Shown: positions 17,323 to 30,910 of the stretch, piece by piece | Position numbering within the stretch: position 1 is the first letter of the stretch | Layout of the letters: every line of letters begins with the position of its first letter | Source of the DNA: Palsa-506 sp963707065 | GTDB taxonomy: Bacteria > Actinomycetota > Actinomycetes > Streptosporangiales > Streptosporangiaceae | Length of the DNA: 64,000 nucleotides | Assembly: GCA_963707065.1 (NCBI GenBank) | Contig: CAVPPJ010000003.1 | Location: forward strand, 1 to 64,000 | Direction of reading: 5' to 3' | Made by a program: the position numbers and the translations under genes | The notes under the pieces: model-generated | What the model was told of the DNA's origin: nothing | Databases searched by the model: none | What the model saw: only the letters and a program-made list of their open reading frames with translations

Positions 17323-18738
17323 ATGACGGATCGTGAGGTGGCCCGGCCAGGGACGCGCGACGGGGACGTCTCGCCCTGGCCCGGACGAGGCCGTCTGGCG
17401 ATGCTGGCGGGCTCGATGACCGCACTGGTGGTGGCCGGCCTGGCGGGCAGCGGACTGGGCCTGCTCAGCAAGGCAGCCTGCCGCGCGGGAGCCTGGAATA
17501 TCGGCATCGAGCAGTACCAGGCGCATTGCTACACCGATATCTACCCGCTGTACTACACCGAGGGCCTGTCCGCGGGCAAGGTCCCCTACGTCGGCCATCC
17601 GGTCGAGTACCCGGTGCTCATCGGCGCCGCGATGCAGGCGGCGGCCTGGGTTGTCAGCCCGATCAACGATGTTCTCATCAGGGGCCGCGAGTTCTTCGAC
17701 GTGACCGTGGTCCTGCTCGCGCTCTTCGCCGTGGCGGCCGTGCTGGCGACGGCCTACCTGGCCGGCCCATCGCGGCGGTGGACGGCCCTGCTGGTGGCCC
17801 TGTCACCCGCGGTGATCCTCGCGGCGTTCATCAACTGGGACCTGATCGCGATGAGCCTGGCCACGCTGGGCCTGGCGGCGTGGGCCGGCCGCCGCGGCGT
17901 GCTGGCCGGCATCCTGATCGGCCTGGCCGTGGCGACCAAGTTCTACCCGGTGTTCCTGCTCGGCCCGCTGTTCCTGCTCTGCCTGCGGGCCGGCCTCCGG
18001 GCCTTCTGGGTGACGGCCGGCTCAGCCGCGGGAGCCTGGCTGGCCGTTAACCTGCCGGTGGCCATCGCCGCTCCCGGCGGCTGGTCCACGTTCTACCGGT
18101 TCAATGCGAGCCGGGGCGCTGACTGGGGGTCCATCTGGTATTTCTTCGAGACCGAGCACTGGCCAGTCGTCGGCAGCATGCCGCTGAGCACCCTCAACGC
18201 CGTATCGCTGCTGCTGTTCGGGGTCGCCTGCGTGCTGATAGGCGCACTGGCGCTGGCCGCGTCCCGGCGGCCCCGGCTGCCGCAACTGTGCTTCCTCGTC
18301 ATCGCGGCGTTCCTGCTGTTCAACAAGGTCTGGTCGCCGCAGTACGTGATCTGGCTCGCGCCGCTGGCGGTACTGGCCCGGCCGCGGCTGGGCGCCTACG
18401 CGCTCTGGCAGGCCGCCGAGATCGGCTACTTCCTCGCGATCTGGGCCTACCTGATCACGATAGTGGCCGGGCCGCACGCGCCGGGCGGCATCGGGACCGG
18501 GTTGTATTTCACCGCACTGCTGGCCAGGTTCGGGACCGTCGCGCTGCTGTCCGGCCTGGTGGTCAGGGACATCCTGCGCCCGCAGGCCGACGTGGTGCGC
18601 CGCGACGGGGAGGATGACCCGGCCGGCGGCGTGCTGTCCGGTGCACCGGACCGGTTCGTGCTGAAGATGAGGCTCGGGCTCCGGCAGGCGAGCCCGGCTG
18701 ACCGCGTTGCCCCGGCCGGCCCGCGTGGCCTCGCCTGA
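17323..18738 (+). CDS. GT87-family (DUF2029) polyprenol-phosphate mannosyltransferase-like membrane protein
   Basis: The 471-residue polytopic protein has about ten to eleven membrane helices, the luminal loop GHPVEYPVLIG, WDLIAM, VATKFYPVFLLGPL and NKVWSPQYVIWL. This is the layout of GT-C glycosyltransferases of the DUF2029/GT87 group (PimE-like), which use polyprenyl-phosphate-mannose to build cell-envelope glycans. ATG 17323 is chosen; an upstream in-frame ATG at 17275 lacks support. The acceptor is unknown. A 9-bp repeat (GCCTCGCCT) flanks the stop. Confidence 0.85.
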   Translation: MTDREVARPGTRDGDVSPWPGRGRLAMLAGSMTALVVAGLAGSGLGLLSKAACRAGAWNIGIEQYQAHCYTDIYPLYYTEGLSAGKVPYVGHPVEYPVLIGAAMQAAAWVVSPINDVLIRGREFFDVTVVLLALFAVAAVLATAYLAGPSRRWTALLVALSPAVILAAFINWDLIAMSLATLGLAAWAGRRGVLAGILIGLAVATKFYPVFLLGPLFLLCLRAGLRAFWVTAGSAAGAWLAVNLPVAIAAPGGWSTFYRFNASRGADWGSIWYFFETEHWPVVGSMPLSTLNAVSLLLFGVACVLIGALALAASRRPRLPQLCFLVIAAFLLFNKVWSPQYVIWLAPLAVLARPRLGAYALWQAAEIGYFLAIWAYLITIVAGPHAPGGIGTGLYFTALLARFGTVALLSGLVVRDILRPQADVVRRDGEDDPAGGVLSGAPDRFVLKMRLGLRQASPADRVAPAGPRGLA

Positions 18739-18890
18739 CGCAAAGCCTCGCCTCGGCCGACCACCACCACATCCTGACGCCACATCCCTTACCAGGGAGT
18801 ATCTGGGCCGGCCGCTTCTTACCCGGGTCGGCCGCGTCCGGGCCGGCGAGAAAGCGGGGCGCCGGGGGGAATACCGGCCCGCGTAGCAAA

Positions 18891-18920
18891 GTTGAGCGAG
18901 ATAGACTCAAGTTTTTGCTA
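18891..18920 (+). promoter_or_regulatory. dnaK promoter with overlapping HAIR operator 1
   Basis: GTTGAGC-N7-ACTCAAG at 18891-18911 matches the HspR inverted repeat HAIR (CTTGAGT-N7-ACTCAAG) with one weak end. TTGAGC (18892-18897) and TTGCTA (18915-18920), 17 bp apart, form a plausible -35/-10 pair, so HspR bound here would cover the promoter. HspR itself is encoded in the operon, giving negative feedback. Confidence 0.75.
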
Positions 18921-18941
18921 AGCCGATCAGTACGTGGCAAA

Positions 18942-18962
18942 CTTGAGCCCGCCAGGCTCAAC
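18942..18962 (+). promoter_or_regulatory. HAIR operator 2 (HspR binding site)
   Basis: CTTGAGC-N7-GCTCAAC is a second HAIR element, with its centre 51 bp from that of HAIR 1 (about five helical turns). Paired HAIR sites are known upstream of Streptomyces dnaK. The site lies downstream of the predicted -10 and may act as a roadblock or cooperate with site 1. Confidence 0.75.
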
Positions 18963-19085
18963 CCTGGCGGGCCCAGTATGACCGCTGGCTGACCCGGCAA
19001 AGCGGACGAAAAGGCTTAAGGCACTAAGTAACAACAGCAGGCGCAGCGCAAAGCTGCCCGGAACGAAAGACCAAGGACTGATCTC

Positions 19086-20950
<1,865 letters not shown>

Positions 20951-20951
<1 letters not shown>

Positions 20952-21217
20952 TGAAGTCGCCAGAAGAGGAGAGCACCGGACCGGTGATCCGCGATCGGCG
21001 GCGCATCGATCCGGTGACCGGAGAAGTACGGGATCCTGGCCAGTCCGGCACGCCGCTGCGGCTGCCGGGCCAGGCCCGGCCCGGCAGGCATTCGGTGTCG
21101 AAGCCGGGCAGTGCGCCCGGCGCTGCGCCGGGGCCGCAGGGCGGCGGTGACCGATTGGCCGGCCAGCGGACTCCGGCCGGCCAGCGGACTGCGGCCGAGC
21201 CCGGCGGTGCCGCCTGA
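20951..21217 (+). CDS. grpE: GrpE N-terminal segment (frame separated from the core)
   Basis: This 88-residue frame starts ATGAAGTCGCC on the dnaK stop and contains GPVIRDRRRIDPVTGEVR, the conserved N-terminal motif of actinomycete GrpE proteins, followed by a disordered Pro/Gly tail. It stops at TGA 21215-21217, just inside the frame that encodes the GrpE core. In relatives I know, this motif and the core are one protein. Either one base has been gained near 21110-21215 or the two parts are made separately with coupled translation. Confidence 0.6.
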
Positions 21218-21818
21218 CCTGCCCGTCAGCGGGCCGGACGACGACGACGAGACGGCTGCCGCGCTGGCAAGGCTCGCCGAGCGGACGGCTGACCTGCAGC
21301 GCCTGCAGGCCGAGTACGCCAACTACCGCAAGCGGGTCGAGCGGGACAGGGTCGCGGTCCGGGAGCAGGCGCTGGCATCGGTGCTCGGCGAACTGCTGCC
21401 GATACTGGACAACATCGGCCGGGCCAGGGAGCACGAGGAGCTGGCAGGCGGGTTCAAGTCAGTGGCCGAGTCGCTCGAGTCGGCCACCACCAAGCTCGGC
21501 CTGACGAGCTACGGGGAGTCCGGCGAACCGTTCGACCCGAATCTGCATGAGGCACTCATGCACTCCTACTCCGCGGACGTGACCGAGCCGACATGCGTGC
21601 GCATCCTGCAGCCCGGCTACAAGATCGGGGACAGGATCCTGCGCCCGGCCCGGGTTGCCGTGGCCGAGCCCGGTGACATAGCCGGGCCCGATGACGCTGC
21701 CGCGGCCGCAGACCCGGCCGAGGCCGGCGGCGCGGGCGCCCGCGAGACCAGCCCGGCGGACGACGGCGGTATTCCCCCTGCAGGCGACGGTGCCCCGCGT
21801 GCAAGCGACCCAGACTGA
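21207..21818 (+). CDS. grpE: GrpE nucleotide exchange factor, core domain
   Basis: GrpE releases ADP from DnaK. This frame carries the full conserved core: the coiled coil ERTADLQRLQAEYANYRKRVERD, LLPILDNIGRAREH and the beta domain FDPNLHEALMHSYSADV with VRILQPGYKIGDRILRPARV. An acidic, disordered tail follows. A GTG at 21207 begins this frame 8 bp before the stop of the upstream fragment; ATG 21111 is also in frame but overlaps it more. The full gene is best read as 20951-21818 with a frame change in the disordered linker. dnaJ follows after 18 bp. Confidence 0.85.
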   Translation: MPPDLPVSGPDDDDETAAALARLAERTADLQRLQAEYANYRKRVERDRVAVREQALASVLGELLPILDNIGRAREHEELAGGFKSVAESLESATTKLGLTSYGESGEPFDPNLHEALMHSYSADVTEPTCVRILQPGYKIGDRILRPARVAVAEPGDIAGPDDAAAAADPAEAGGAGARETSPADDGGIPPAGDGAPRASDPD

Positions 21819-21836
21819 CACCGGCGAGGAGAGGCC

Positions 21837-22988
21837 ATGAGCACCAAGGACTTCCTCGAGAAGGACTTCTACAAGATCCTCGGCGTCGCCAAGGACGCGC
21901 CCGCCGACGAGATCAAGAAGTCGTACCGCAAGCTCGCCCGTAAGTACCACCCCGATGCCAACAAGGGCAACCAGGCGTCCGAGGAGCGCTTCAAGGAGAT
22001 CTCCGAGGCGTACAACGTGCTGTCGGACGAGAAGCGGCGCAAGGAGTACGACGAAGCCCGGTCCCTGTTCGGCAGCGGCGGCATCCGGATGCCAGGATCC
22101 GCGGGCGGCGGCCAGGGCGGGTTCGATCTCGGTGACCTCTTCGGCGGCACGCCGGGCAGCACCGGCGGCCGGCTCGGCGACCTTCTCGGCGGGGTGTTCG
22201 GCGGCCGCTCGACCCAGGCCAGGCCGCGGCGCGGCGCGGACATCGAGACGGAGACGTCGCTGTCCTTCGGGGACGCGATCGACGGCGTCACGGTGTCGTT
22301 GCGGCTGGCCGGCGAGGGACCGTGCAAGACCTGCATGGGCACCGGCGCCAAGGCCGGAACCGTGCCGAGGGTCTGCCCCACCTGCGAGGGCAGCGGCCAG
22401 GCCAGCAAGAACCTGGGGAACTTCGCGTTCTCCGAGCCATGCCGGACCTGCCGGGGCCGCGGCCTCGTGGTCGATGACCCGTGCGAGGTCTGCTCGGGCA
22501 GCGGCCGTGCGATGAGCACCAGGACCATCCAGGCCCGCATTCCGGCCGGTGTCGGCGACGGGCAGCGGATCAAGCTCAAGGGCAAGGGCGCACCCGGCGA
22601 GCGCGGCGGCCCGGCCGGCGACCTCTACGTTCGGGTGCACGTGAGCCCGGATCGGGTGTTCGGCAGGTCCGGCCACAACCTGACGATCACCATGCCCGTT
22701 ACCTTTCCCGAGGCAGCCCTGGGCGCGGAAATCAAGGTACCGGCCCATCGCGCCATGCCGGTGAACGTCCGCATTCCGGCGGGCACCCCGAACGGCCGGA
22801 CCTTCCGGGTCCGCGGCAAGGGCGTCCGGCGCCAGGACGGCACCGTCGGCGACCTGCTGGTCACCGTCGAGGTGGAGGTGCCGAAGCAACTGAGCGACGA
22901 GGCGCGCGAGGCGCTGCAGACGTTCAGGAAAGCGACCGGGGACACCGATCCGAGGGAAGACCTGCTGCGCCGGGCAAAGGCCGGATGA
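21837..22988 (+). CDS. dnaJ: Hsp40 co-chaperone DnaJ
   Basis: DnaJ stimulates DnaK ATPase and delivers substrates. The 383-residue type I protein has a J domain with HPD at residues 38-40, a Gly/Phe-rich region (about 80-130), and four CxxCxGxG zinc repeats from about residue 162 (CKTCMGTG, CPTCEGSG, CRTCRGRG, CEVCSGSG). A C-terminal substrate domain follows. It is the third gene of the operon, 18 bp after grpE, and hspR follows after 19 bp. Confidence 0.96.
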   Translation: MSTKDFLEKDFYKILGVAKDAPADEIKKSYRKLARKYHPDANKGNQASEERFKEISEAYNVLSDEKRRKEYDEARSLFGSGGIRMPGSAGGGQGGFDLGDLFGGTPGSTGGRLGDLLGGVFGGRSTQARPRRGADIETETSLSFGDAIDGVTVSLRLAGEGPCKTCMGTGAKAGTVPRVCPTCEGSGQASKNLGNFAFSEPCRTCRGRGLVVDDPCEVCSGSGRAMSTRTIQARIPAGVGDGQRIKLKGKGAPGERGGPAGDLYVRVHVSPDRVFGRSGHNLTITMPVTFPEAALGAEIKVPAHRAMPVNVRIPAGTPNGRTFRVRGKGVRRQDGTVGDLLVTVEVEVPKQLSDEAREALQTFRKATGDTDPREDLLRRAKAG

Positions 22989-23007
22989 GGCCGCGGCGGA
23001 GGATGAC

Positions 23008-23563
23008 ATGATCAACGAGTTCGAGTTGTCCGACGACACGCCGGTCTATGTCATCTCGGTAGCCGCCCAGCTATCCGGCCTGCACCCGCAGACGCTGCGC
23101 GCCTATGACCGGATGGGCCTGGTCTGCCCGGGCCGCGCGCCGGGGCGCGGGCGCCGTTACTCACTCCGCGACATCCTCGCCCTGCGCGAAGTCCAGCGCC
23201 TTTCCCAGGAAGAGGGCGTCAACCTTTCCGGGATCAAGCGGATACTGGCGCTGGAAGACGAGGAGCGCCGCAGCCGGCTGCGGCTGGCGGAGACGCAGGC
23301 CGAGATCATCCGGCTGCGCGCGGAACTCGAATCCACCCGGGCGGTGGCCGCCCGGCTGGCGGCCCTGCTCAGGAGCAGCAGCGGCGGGGGCGCGCTCGTA
23401 CCCGTCCGCACCGGCCATGCGGGCGGGACCCTGGCCGTCCGGCCGGCCCCGGCTGGGCGCGTTCCGCCGGCATCGTCAGCCCCGGCCGCCAGCGGGCCCG
23501 CGCCGCCGGCGGGCACCCCGGCAGGCAGCCAGGCACCAGCACAGATCGGAAAGGAAGCAGGCG

Positions 23564-23571
<8 letters not shown>
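23008..23571 (+). CDS. hspR: HspR, MerR-family heat-shock repressor
   Basis: The 187-residue protein has the HspR form of the MerR helix-turn-helix: YVISVAAQLSGLHPQTLRAYDRMGLVCPGR, then RRYSLRDILALREVQRLSQEEGVNLSGIKRIL. A short coiled coil (about 85-120) and an Ala/Pro-rich tail follow. It binds HAIR sequences, and two are present ahead of dnaK. The DnaK protein usually acts as its co-repressor, linking operon expression to free chaperone. It overlaps the clpB start by eight bases. Confidence 0.95.
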
Positions 23572-26338
<2,767 letters not shown>

Positions 26339-26981
26339 TCATCCTCGGGCAGGCCGAGGTCGTTGCGGATCCGGTACCTGAGGCTCAGCAGCAGCCGCAG
26401 TTCTGAGCGGTCATCGCCGGCCAGGTCCGGTCCGGGGGCCGGCCCTGGTGATCACCTCGATCGGCGTCGCGCTGCAGGCACAGTTCCACGCCAGCCGTGG
26501 CCCAGTCCAGCGCGCCGGGCAGGTCGGAACGCTCGACCAGCACCTCCGCGACCAGGTCGCACACCCGCGGATCGCGCCGCCCCTCTGCCTTCAGCTTGCT
26601 GATCAGGGCCCGGGCCTCGGCGGATTTGCCGAGCATGAAGAGCGCCCTGGACAGCGGGACTCTCGGATCCACGAACACCGGCCCGCCATCGGCCAGCGCG
26701 AGCCTGAATCCGCTGGCCGCCGCGGCCGGGTCATCGGCGAGCAGCCACTGCTCGCCGGCCCGCAGGAACGCCTCTGCCCGCGGCATCGACTCGCTCTGCG
26801 TGCCCGTGACGGCCAGCCTGCTCATCCGCTCCGCGGCGGCCTCATGCTCGCCGCTGAAGGCGGCGCTGAACTCGATGGCATCAAATTCTTCACGACTCAG
26901 GACAGGCACGATCAGAACGTACCCACCCGGACTGGCCTTTCAACGCACCAGCACGCTAACGATCCTGCCACGGTGGCCGGG

Positions 26982-28655
26982 TTATCTCCGGGAGCGCTCC
27001 AGCGCGTCCCAGAAGCCTCGCCGCAGCGCATGCCGTACCTCGTCGTGCAGCAGCGAGTCGATCGGCAGCGCCGAGCCCTGCAGCAGCCTGGCTTCCAGGT
27101 CCGACGGCATCCGGGGCTTGCGGGCGAGCACGGCCTCCAGCCAGAGCGCCGGCGCGTCACGGGCCACTGCCTCGCCGAAACCGAAGCCCTCGGCGTGCGC
27201 CGCCTGCACCGCGTCGGCGAGCGAGACGGCGACCGGCTGCGGAACGGGGGGCTGCGATGCCGCCGGCTGCGGCCCGCTGTACGGGGCGCCCTGCGGAGCG
27301 CCGAACGCCGGGCCCAGGGCGCCGGCGCTGTGCTGGCCATGCTGCGGGCTCTGGCCATGCTGCGGGCTGGAGAACTGGCCGCGGGACAACGGGTCCCCAG
27401 GCCCGCTGTACGGGCCGGCCGCCGACGACGGGTACTGCTGGGCAGGACCGCCCATCGCGTGCCGCTGCGAGCCGCCAAGCTGGCCGGAATCCGGCCCGGC
27501 CGGGCCGTCCGCGGCGGGGGCGGCCATCCGGCCAAGGAACTGATCCGGCGGCGGATAGGCCTGGGCTGCCTGCAGCCGCGGAGCCTGGTCATCACCGTGC
27601 TGCGGGGACTGCGGCCCCTGCGCCGACCCGGGCGGCCCGCCGGGCTGGCCTGGCGGCCCGAAGGGTCCCTGCGGGCTGTCGGCGCGCGGCAGCCCGGCCG
27701 GCTGGCCCGTCGCGGCGCCGGCCTGGCCCGGCATCTCGCCGGCCCGGCCTTGCTGCCTGCCGTCCGGCTGGGACTGCTGCATGCCTGGCTGGGATGGCTG
27801 CATACCGCCGGGCTGAGACGGCGGCATACCGCCCGGCTGGGATGGCCGGCCGGCCTGCTGGGCCGGCTGGCCGCCGGACTGGCTGCGGGCTGGCCCCTGC
27901 TCTTCCTGCGGGGCCTGGCGGGCGGCCGGCAGTGACTGGGCGGGCCGCTGGTACTCAGTGGTAACGGGGGCGGTATAGATCGCCGCCGGCGAGGGCAAGG
28001 CCGCGGCGGGCAGCCCATGGCGGGTGGTGGCGCCAGCCTCAGATCCGTGTCCGTTGGTCAGCGTTCGTCCGGCGTAGCCGCCGGCCGGGTAATCCTCGAA
28101 GAGGCGGGGCGGCTCAGCACCCGCGATCAGGTCAACGAACGGGTGCAGATGGGCGCCACTGATCTCCAGGATGTCGTCGCATTCCTGCCGCAGCAACCGG
28201 GAAATCGTCCAGGTCCCGTCCATCGTGATGTGCACCAGGATTACCCGGATGCCGAGATCCTGCACTTCCGCGATGACTTCGGCGAGGTCCTCCTCGCCGC
28301 TGACCACGACCGCATCGCTGATTGCCCCGTTCCTGGCCAGGGTGGTCAGGTCGCGGTGCATCTCGGGCTCGACGCCATCGCGGCGGCCGGGCCGCATCCG
28401 GCCGAGCCGCAGCTTGAGGCCCGGCAGGTCGGCAAGCGTGTCGTGCTCGGCTGTCCGGCGGCTCTCGGCCGCCGCCTCGTACCAGTAGCACCGCAGTACG
28501 GGCAGGCCGCTGCGGTCCCGGGAAAGCCCGGACAGGAACTTGAGCAGGCCGGAATAGTCCCAGGTTACCGAGTCTCGGTGGCGGGTGCCGTGAACGGCCA
28601 TTGCGCCATCGGCGAGCACGTAGCCCGCGTCCACGAACAGCGCGCAACGATCCAC
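26982..28655 (-). CDS. NYN-domain protein (LabA-like), Pro/Gln-rich linker
   Basis: This protein of about 557 aa has an N-terminal NYN domain of the PIN-like nuclease fold: MDRCALFVDAGYVLADGAM with D9, then SDAVVVSGEEDLAEVIAEVQDLGIRVILVH. The acidic residues are consistent with an RNase active site. A long low-complexity stretch (QPGGM- and SQPGG-type repeats, 27250-27960) joins it to a conserved helical C-terminal domain (FGEAVARDAPALWLEAVLARKPRMPSDLEARLL). GTG 28655 is chosen because it starts directly at the domain and has GGAAGGA upstream; an in-frame ATG at 28715 is possible. Probable RNA-processing role, target unknown. Confidence 0.82.
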   Translation of the reverse strand: MDRCALFVDAGYVLADGAMAVHGTRHRDSVTWDYSGLLKFLSGLSRDRSGLPVLRCYWYEAAAESRRTAEHDTLADLPGLKLRLGRMRPGRRDGVEPEMHRDLTTLARNGAISDAVVVSGEEDLAEVIAEVQDLGIRVILVHITMDGTWTISRLLRQECDDILEISGAHLHPFVDLIAGAEPPRLFEDYPAGGYAGRTLTNGHGSEAGATTRHGLPAAALPSPAAIYTAPVTTEYQRPAQSLPAARQAPQEEQGPARSQSGGQPAQQAGRPSQPGGMPPSQPGGMQPSQPGMQQSQPDGRQQGRAGEMPGQAGAATGQPAGLPRADSPQGPFGPPGQPGGPPGSAQGPQSPQHGDDQAPRLQAAQAYPPPDQFLGRMAAPAADGPAGPDSGQLGGSQRHAMGGPAQQYPSSAAGPYSGPGDPLSRGQFSSPQHGQSPQHGQHSAGALGPAFGAPQGAPYSGPQPAASQPPVPQPVAVSLADAVQAAHAEGFGFGEAVARDAPALWLEAVLARKPRMPSDLEARLLQGSALPIDSLLHDEVRHALRRGFWDALERSRR

Positions 28656-29002
28656 GCGACACCCGTCCTTCCCTCGACGCGAGACGCTACCAGCGCCCGG
28701 CCACTGCTGCGGCAAATAGCACGGATCAGGGATGTACTCACCCTGCGGCGATTTCCGCCGACCATGCGGCAGGTTCCGCGGGCGGGCGGAAATTCCGCTG
28801 CCTGCCCGGCGGCCCGGACTCCACGCTACCGGCCCGGCGGGATGGTGTCAGCCGGGACGGCAGGAGCCAGCCCGGGGACGAATAACCCGGCACAGGTCAC
28901 GTTCCGTGATCGAACCGGATGGTGAGAGCTGCCCGGCGAGCGCTCACGGCACTGGCGGCGAGGCGGCCGGCGGGCGCGCTGGCCGCTCCGGCATCGGGTG
29001 AC
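28656..29002. other. Intergenic region upstream of the NYN gene
   Basis: No gene was recognised. A perfect palindrome GCGGAAATTCCGC (28786-28798) lies at the centre of an imperfect GC hairpin (about 28779-28806) that could be an operator or a terminator for the small gene to its right, which reads leftward into it. Confidence 0.4.
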
Positions 29003-29128
29003 TTAGTGTCCGGCCAGGTCATGCAGTGCGGAGGCTCCCACCACTAGCAGGGCGATCACCGCTATGACGACTACCGCGACGATCACGTACCGCAGGCGTT
29101 CCCTGGGATCAGCATCGTGACGTCCCAT
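29003..29128 (-). CDS. Small single-pass membrane peptide, 41 aa
   Basis: ATG 29128 to TAA 29003 encodes a peptide with a charged head (MGRHDADPRERLRY), one clear hydrophobic helix (VIVAVVVIAVIALLVVGASA) and a short tail (LHDLAGH). A stop-free frame with a well-formed membrane helix flanked by basic residues in GC-rich intergenic DNA suggests a real small gene. It is divergent from fba, with 130 bp between starts. Function unknown. Confidence 0.6.
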   Translation of the reverse strand: MGRHDADPRERLRYVIVAVVVIAVIALLVVGASALHDLAGH

Positions 29129-29257
29129 GCAGCGAGACTAGCCCCGCGCACGTGTGCCGGAACCAATGGCGGCCGGTAACCGGCCGCCCGGCCGCCCCGG
29201 ACGCTGGCAGGTTCGGGATACTGGGGAACGCCAGCAAGACAACAGGGAGTAACCGTC

Positions 29258-30280
29258 ATGCCGATCGCCACCCCAGAGATCTACGCGCAGATGCTCGACC
29301 GGGCCAAGGAACACGGCTTCGCCTACCCGGCCATTAACGTGTCGTCCAGCCAGACGCTGAATGCCGCGCTGCGCGGATTCGCCAATGCCGGCAGCGACGG
29401 GATCATCCAGGTCTCCACCGGCGGCGCGGACTACCTGTCCGGTGCCGCGGTGAAAGACATGGTCACCGGATCGGCCGCGCTCGCCAGCTTCGCCGCCGTG
29501 GTGGCGGCGCGGTATCCGGTTCACATCGCGCTGCACACCGACCACTGCCCGAAGGACAAACTGGACGGGTTCATGCGGCCGCTCGTGCAGATCTCGGCCG
29601 GCCGGGTCGCGCGGGGCGAGCAGCCGCTCTTCCAGTCGCACATGTGGGACGGCTCCGCCGTGCCGCTCACCGAGAACCTGCAGATCGCCGCCGGGCTGCT
29701 GGCCGAGTGCGCAAGCGCGCACATCATCATGGAGATGGAGATCGGCGTGGTCGGCGGCGAGGAAGACGGCGTGGTCGGCGAGATCAACGAGAAGCTGTAC
29801 AGCACGCCGGACGACGCGCTCGCCACCGCCGAGGCGGTCGGCCTCGGCGAGCGCGGCAGGTACATCCTCGCCGCGACCTTCGGCAACGTGCACGGCGTCT
29901 ACAAGCCGGGGCACGTCAAGCTGCGGCCGTCCGTGCTGGCCGGCATCCAGGACGCCGTCGGCAGCAAGTACGGCCGGGACAAGCCGTTCGACCTCGTCTT
30001 CCACGGCGGGTCGGGCTCGGCCCTGGCAGACATCCGGGAGGCGATCTCCTATGGCGTGGTCAAGATGAACGTGGACACCGACACCCAGTACGCGTTCACC
30101 CGGCCGGTGGCCGGCCACATGTTCAGCAACTATGACGGCGTGCTGAAGGTCGACGGCGATGTCGGCAGCAAGAAGGCCTACGACCCGCGCGCCTGGGGCA
30201 AGGCCGCGGAGGAGTCGATGAGCGCGCGCGTCGTCCGTGCCTGCGAGGACCTGATGTCCGCGGGCAAGCACATGACCTGA
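29258..30280 (+). CDS. fba: Class II fructose-bisphosphate aldolase
   Basis: This zinc enzyme of glycolysis and gluconeogenesis splits fructose 1,6-bisphosphate to two triose phosphates. The 340-residue protein has ALHTDHCPK (D95 catalytic, H96 zinc ligand), EMEIGVVGGEEDGV, FGNVHGVYKPG and the phosphate-binding HGGSGS and KMNVDTDTQYAFT. The ribosome site CAGGGAGT precedes ATG 29258. The following DUF3151 gene and nearby purA match a conserved actinobacterial gene order. Confidence 0.95.
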   Translation: MPIATPEIYAQMLDRAKEHGFAYPAINVSSSQTLNAALRGFANAGSDGIIQVSTGGADYLSGAAVKDMVTGSAALASFAAVVAARYPVHIALHTDHCPKDKLDGFMRPLVQISAGRVARGEQPLFQSHMWDGSAVPLTENLQIAAGLLAECASAHIIMEMEIGVVGGEEDGVVGEINEKLYSTPDDALATAEAVGLGERGRYILAATFGNVHGVYKPGHVKLRPSVLAGIQDAVGSKYGRDKPFDLVFHGGSGSALADIREAISYGVVKMNVDTDTQYAFTRPVAGHMFSNYDGVLKVDGDVGSKKAYDPRAWGKAAEESMSARVVRACEDLMSAGKHMT

Positions 30281-30336
30281 CCCGGCCGGCCGCGAGCTGG
30301 CCAGTTGCGCGGCCGGCATGCGGCAGGATGGCTGGC

Positions 30337-30753
30337 ATGACGTATGAGAATCTGCTCGGCGGACCGGCTGCCACCTACCTGCCCGGTGACGAGGAGGCAA
30401 GCTCAGCGCTGCGAGCCGCGGCCGACCCGGCCAGCGTCGCGGCCCGCTTTCCCTCTTGCTGCGATGCCTGGGCCGCCCTCGCGCAGCGGGCGCTGGACGG
30501 CGGCGATCCGGTCGCCGCTTATGCCTATGCGAGGACCGGCTATCACCGCGGCCTGGACCAGCTGCGCCGGGCCGGCTGGAAGGGGTACGGCCCGATCCCC
30601 TGGGACCATGAGCCGAACCGGGGCTTCCTGCGCGCCCTGCACATGCTCGCCAGCGCCGCTGCGGCCATCGGCGAGGATGACGAGGCCGCCCGCTGCCGTG
30701 ACTTCCTGCAGGACAGCAGCGCGGCCGCCGCGGCCGCGCTCGGGTCCGCCTGA
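30337..30753 (+). CDS. DUF3151 protein
   Basis: This conserved actinobacterial protein (138 aa) of unknown function is normally encoded near fba and purA. Characteristic stretches are MTYENLLGGPAATYLPGDE, ARFPSCCDAWAALAQRAL, AYARTGYHRGLDQLRRAGW and PIPWDHEPNRGFLRALHML. ATG 30337 is preferred over ATG 30328 because AGGA at 30324-30327 sits nine bases ahead of it. The helical, TPR-like composition suggests a protein-binding role, but this is not established. Confidence 0.88.
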   Translation: MTYENLLGGPAATYLPGDEEASSALRAAADPASVAARFPSCCDAWAALAQRALDGGDPVAAYAYARTGYHRGLDQLRRAGWKGYGPIPWDHEPNRGFLRALHMLASAAAAIGEDDEAARCRDFLQDSSAAAAAALGSA

Positions 30754-30832
30754 TCCCAGCTCCGCCGGGGCCGGCTGCCGGTAGCCTCGGAACGCAAGAG
30801 CCCGTTGCGCATCACTGGGACCGGTGCGGCCA

Positions 30833-30887
30833 GCGGCTTCCGCGCCGGATGGGGGCTTCCGCGCCGGGTCGGGGCTTCCGCGCATGG
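30833..30887. repeat. Three tandem copies of a CTTCCGCGC unit upstream of purA
   Basis: GGCTTCCGCGCCGG-type units of 17-20 bp occur three times in a row, ending 23 bp before the purA start. The third copy is diverged (CGCGCATGG). It may affect purA leader structure or be simple slippage; no pairing partner is obvious. Confidence 0.65.
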
Positions 30888-30910
30888 CGGCCTGGAAGGG
30901 GCTGGTGACA

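Larger units (their letters stand above)
18739..19085. other. Leader and control region of the dnaK operon
   Basis: There is no gene here. It holds two HAIR operators and a promoter (separate entries). A 9-bp stem (CCCGCCAGG / CCTGGCGGG, 18948-18971) overlaps the second operator. The 5' leader before dnaK is over 100 nt. Confidence 0.7.

Noticed and set aside
21459..23039. A 526-codon minus-strand frame opposite grpE and dnaJ
   Set aside because: Antisense shadow of DnaJ and GrpE, with no conserved motif.
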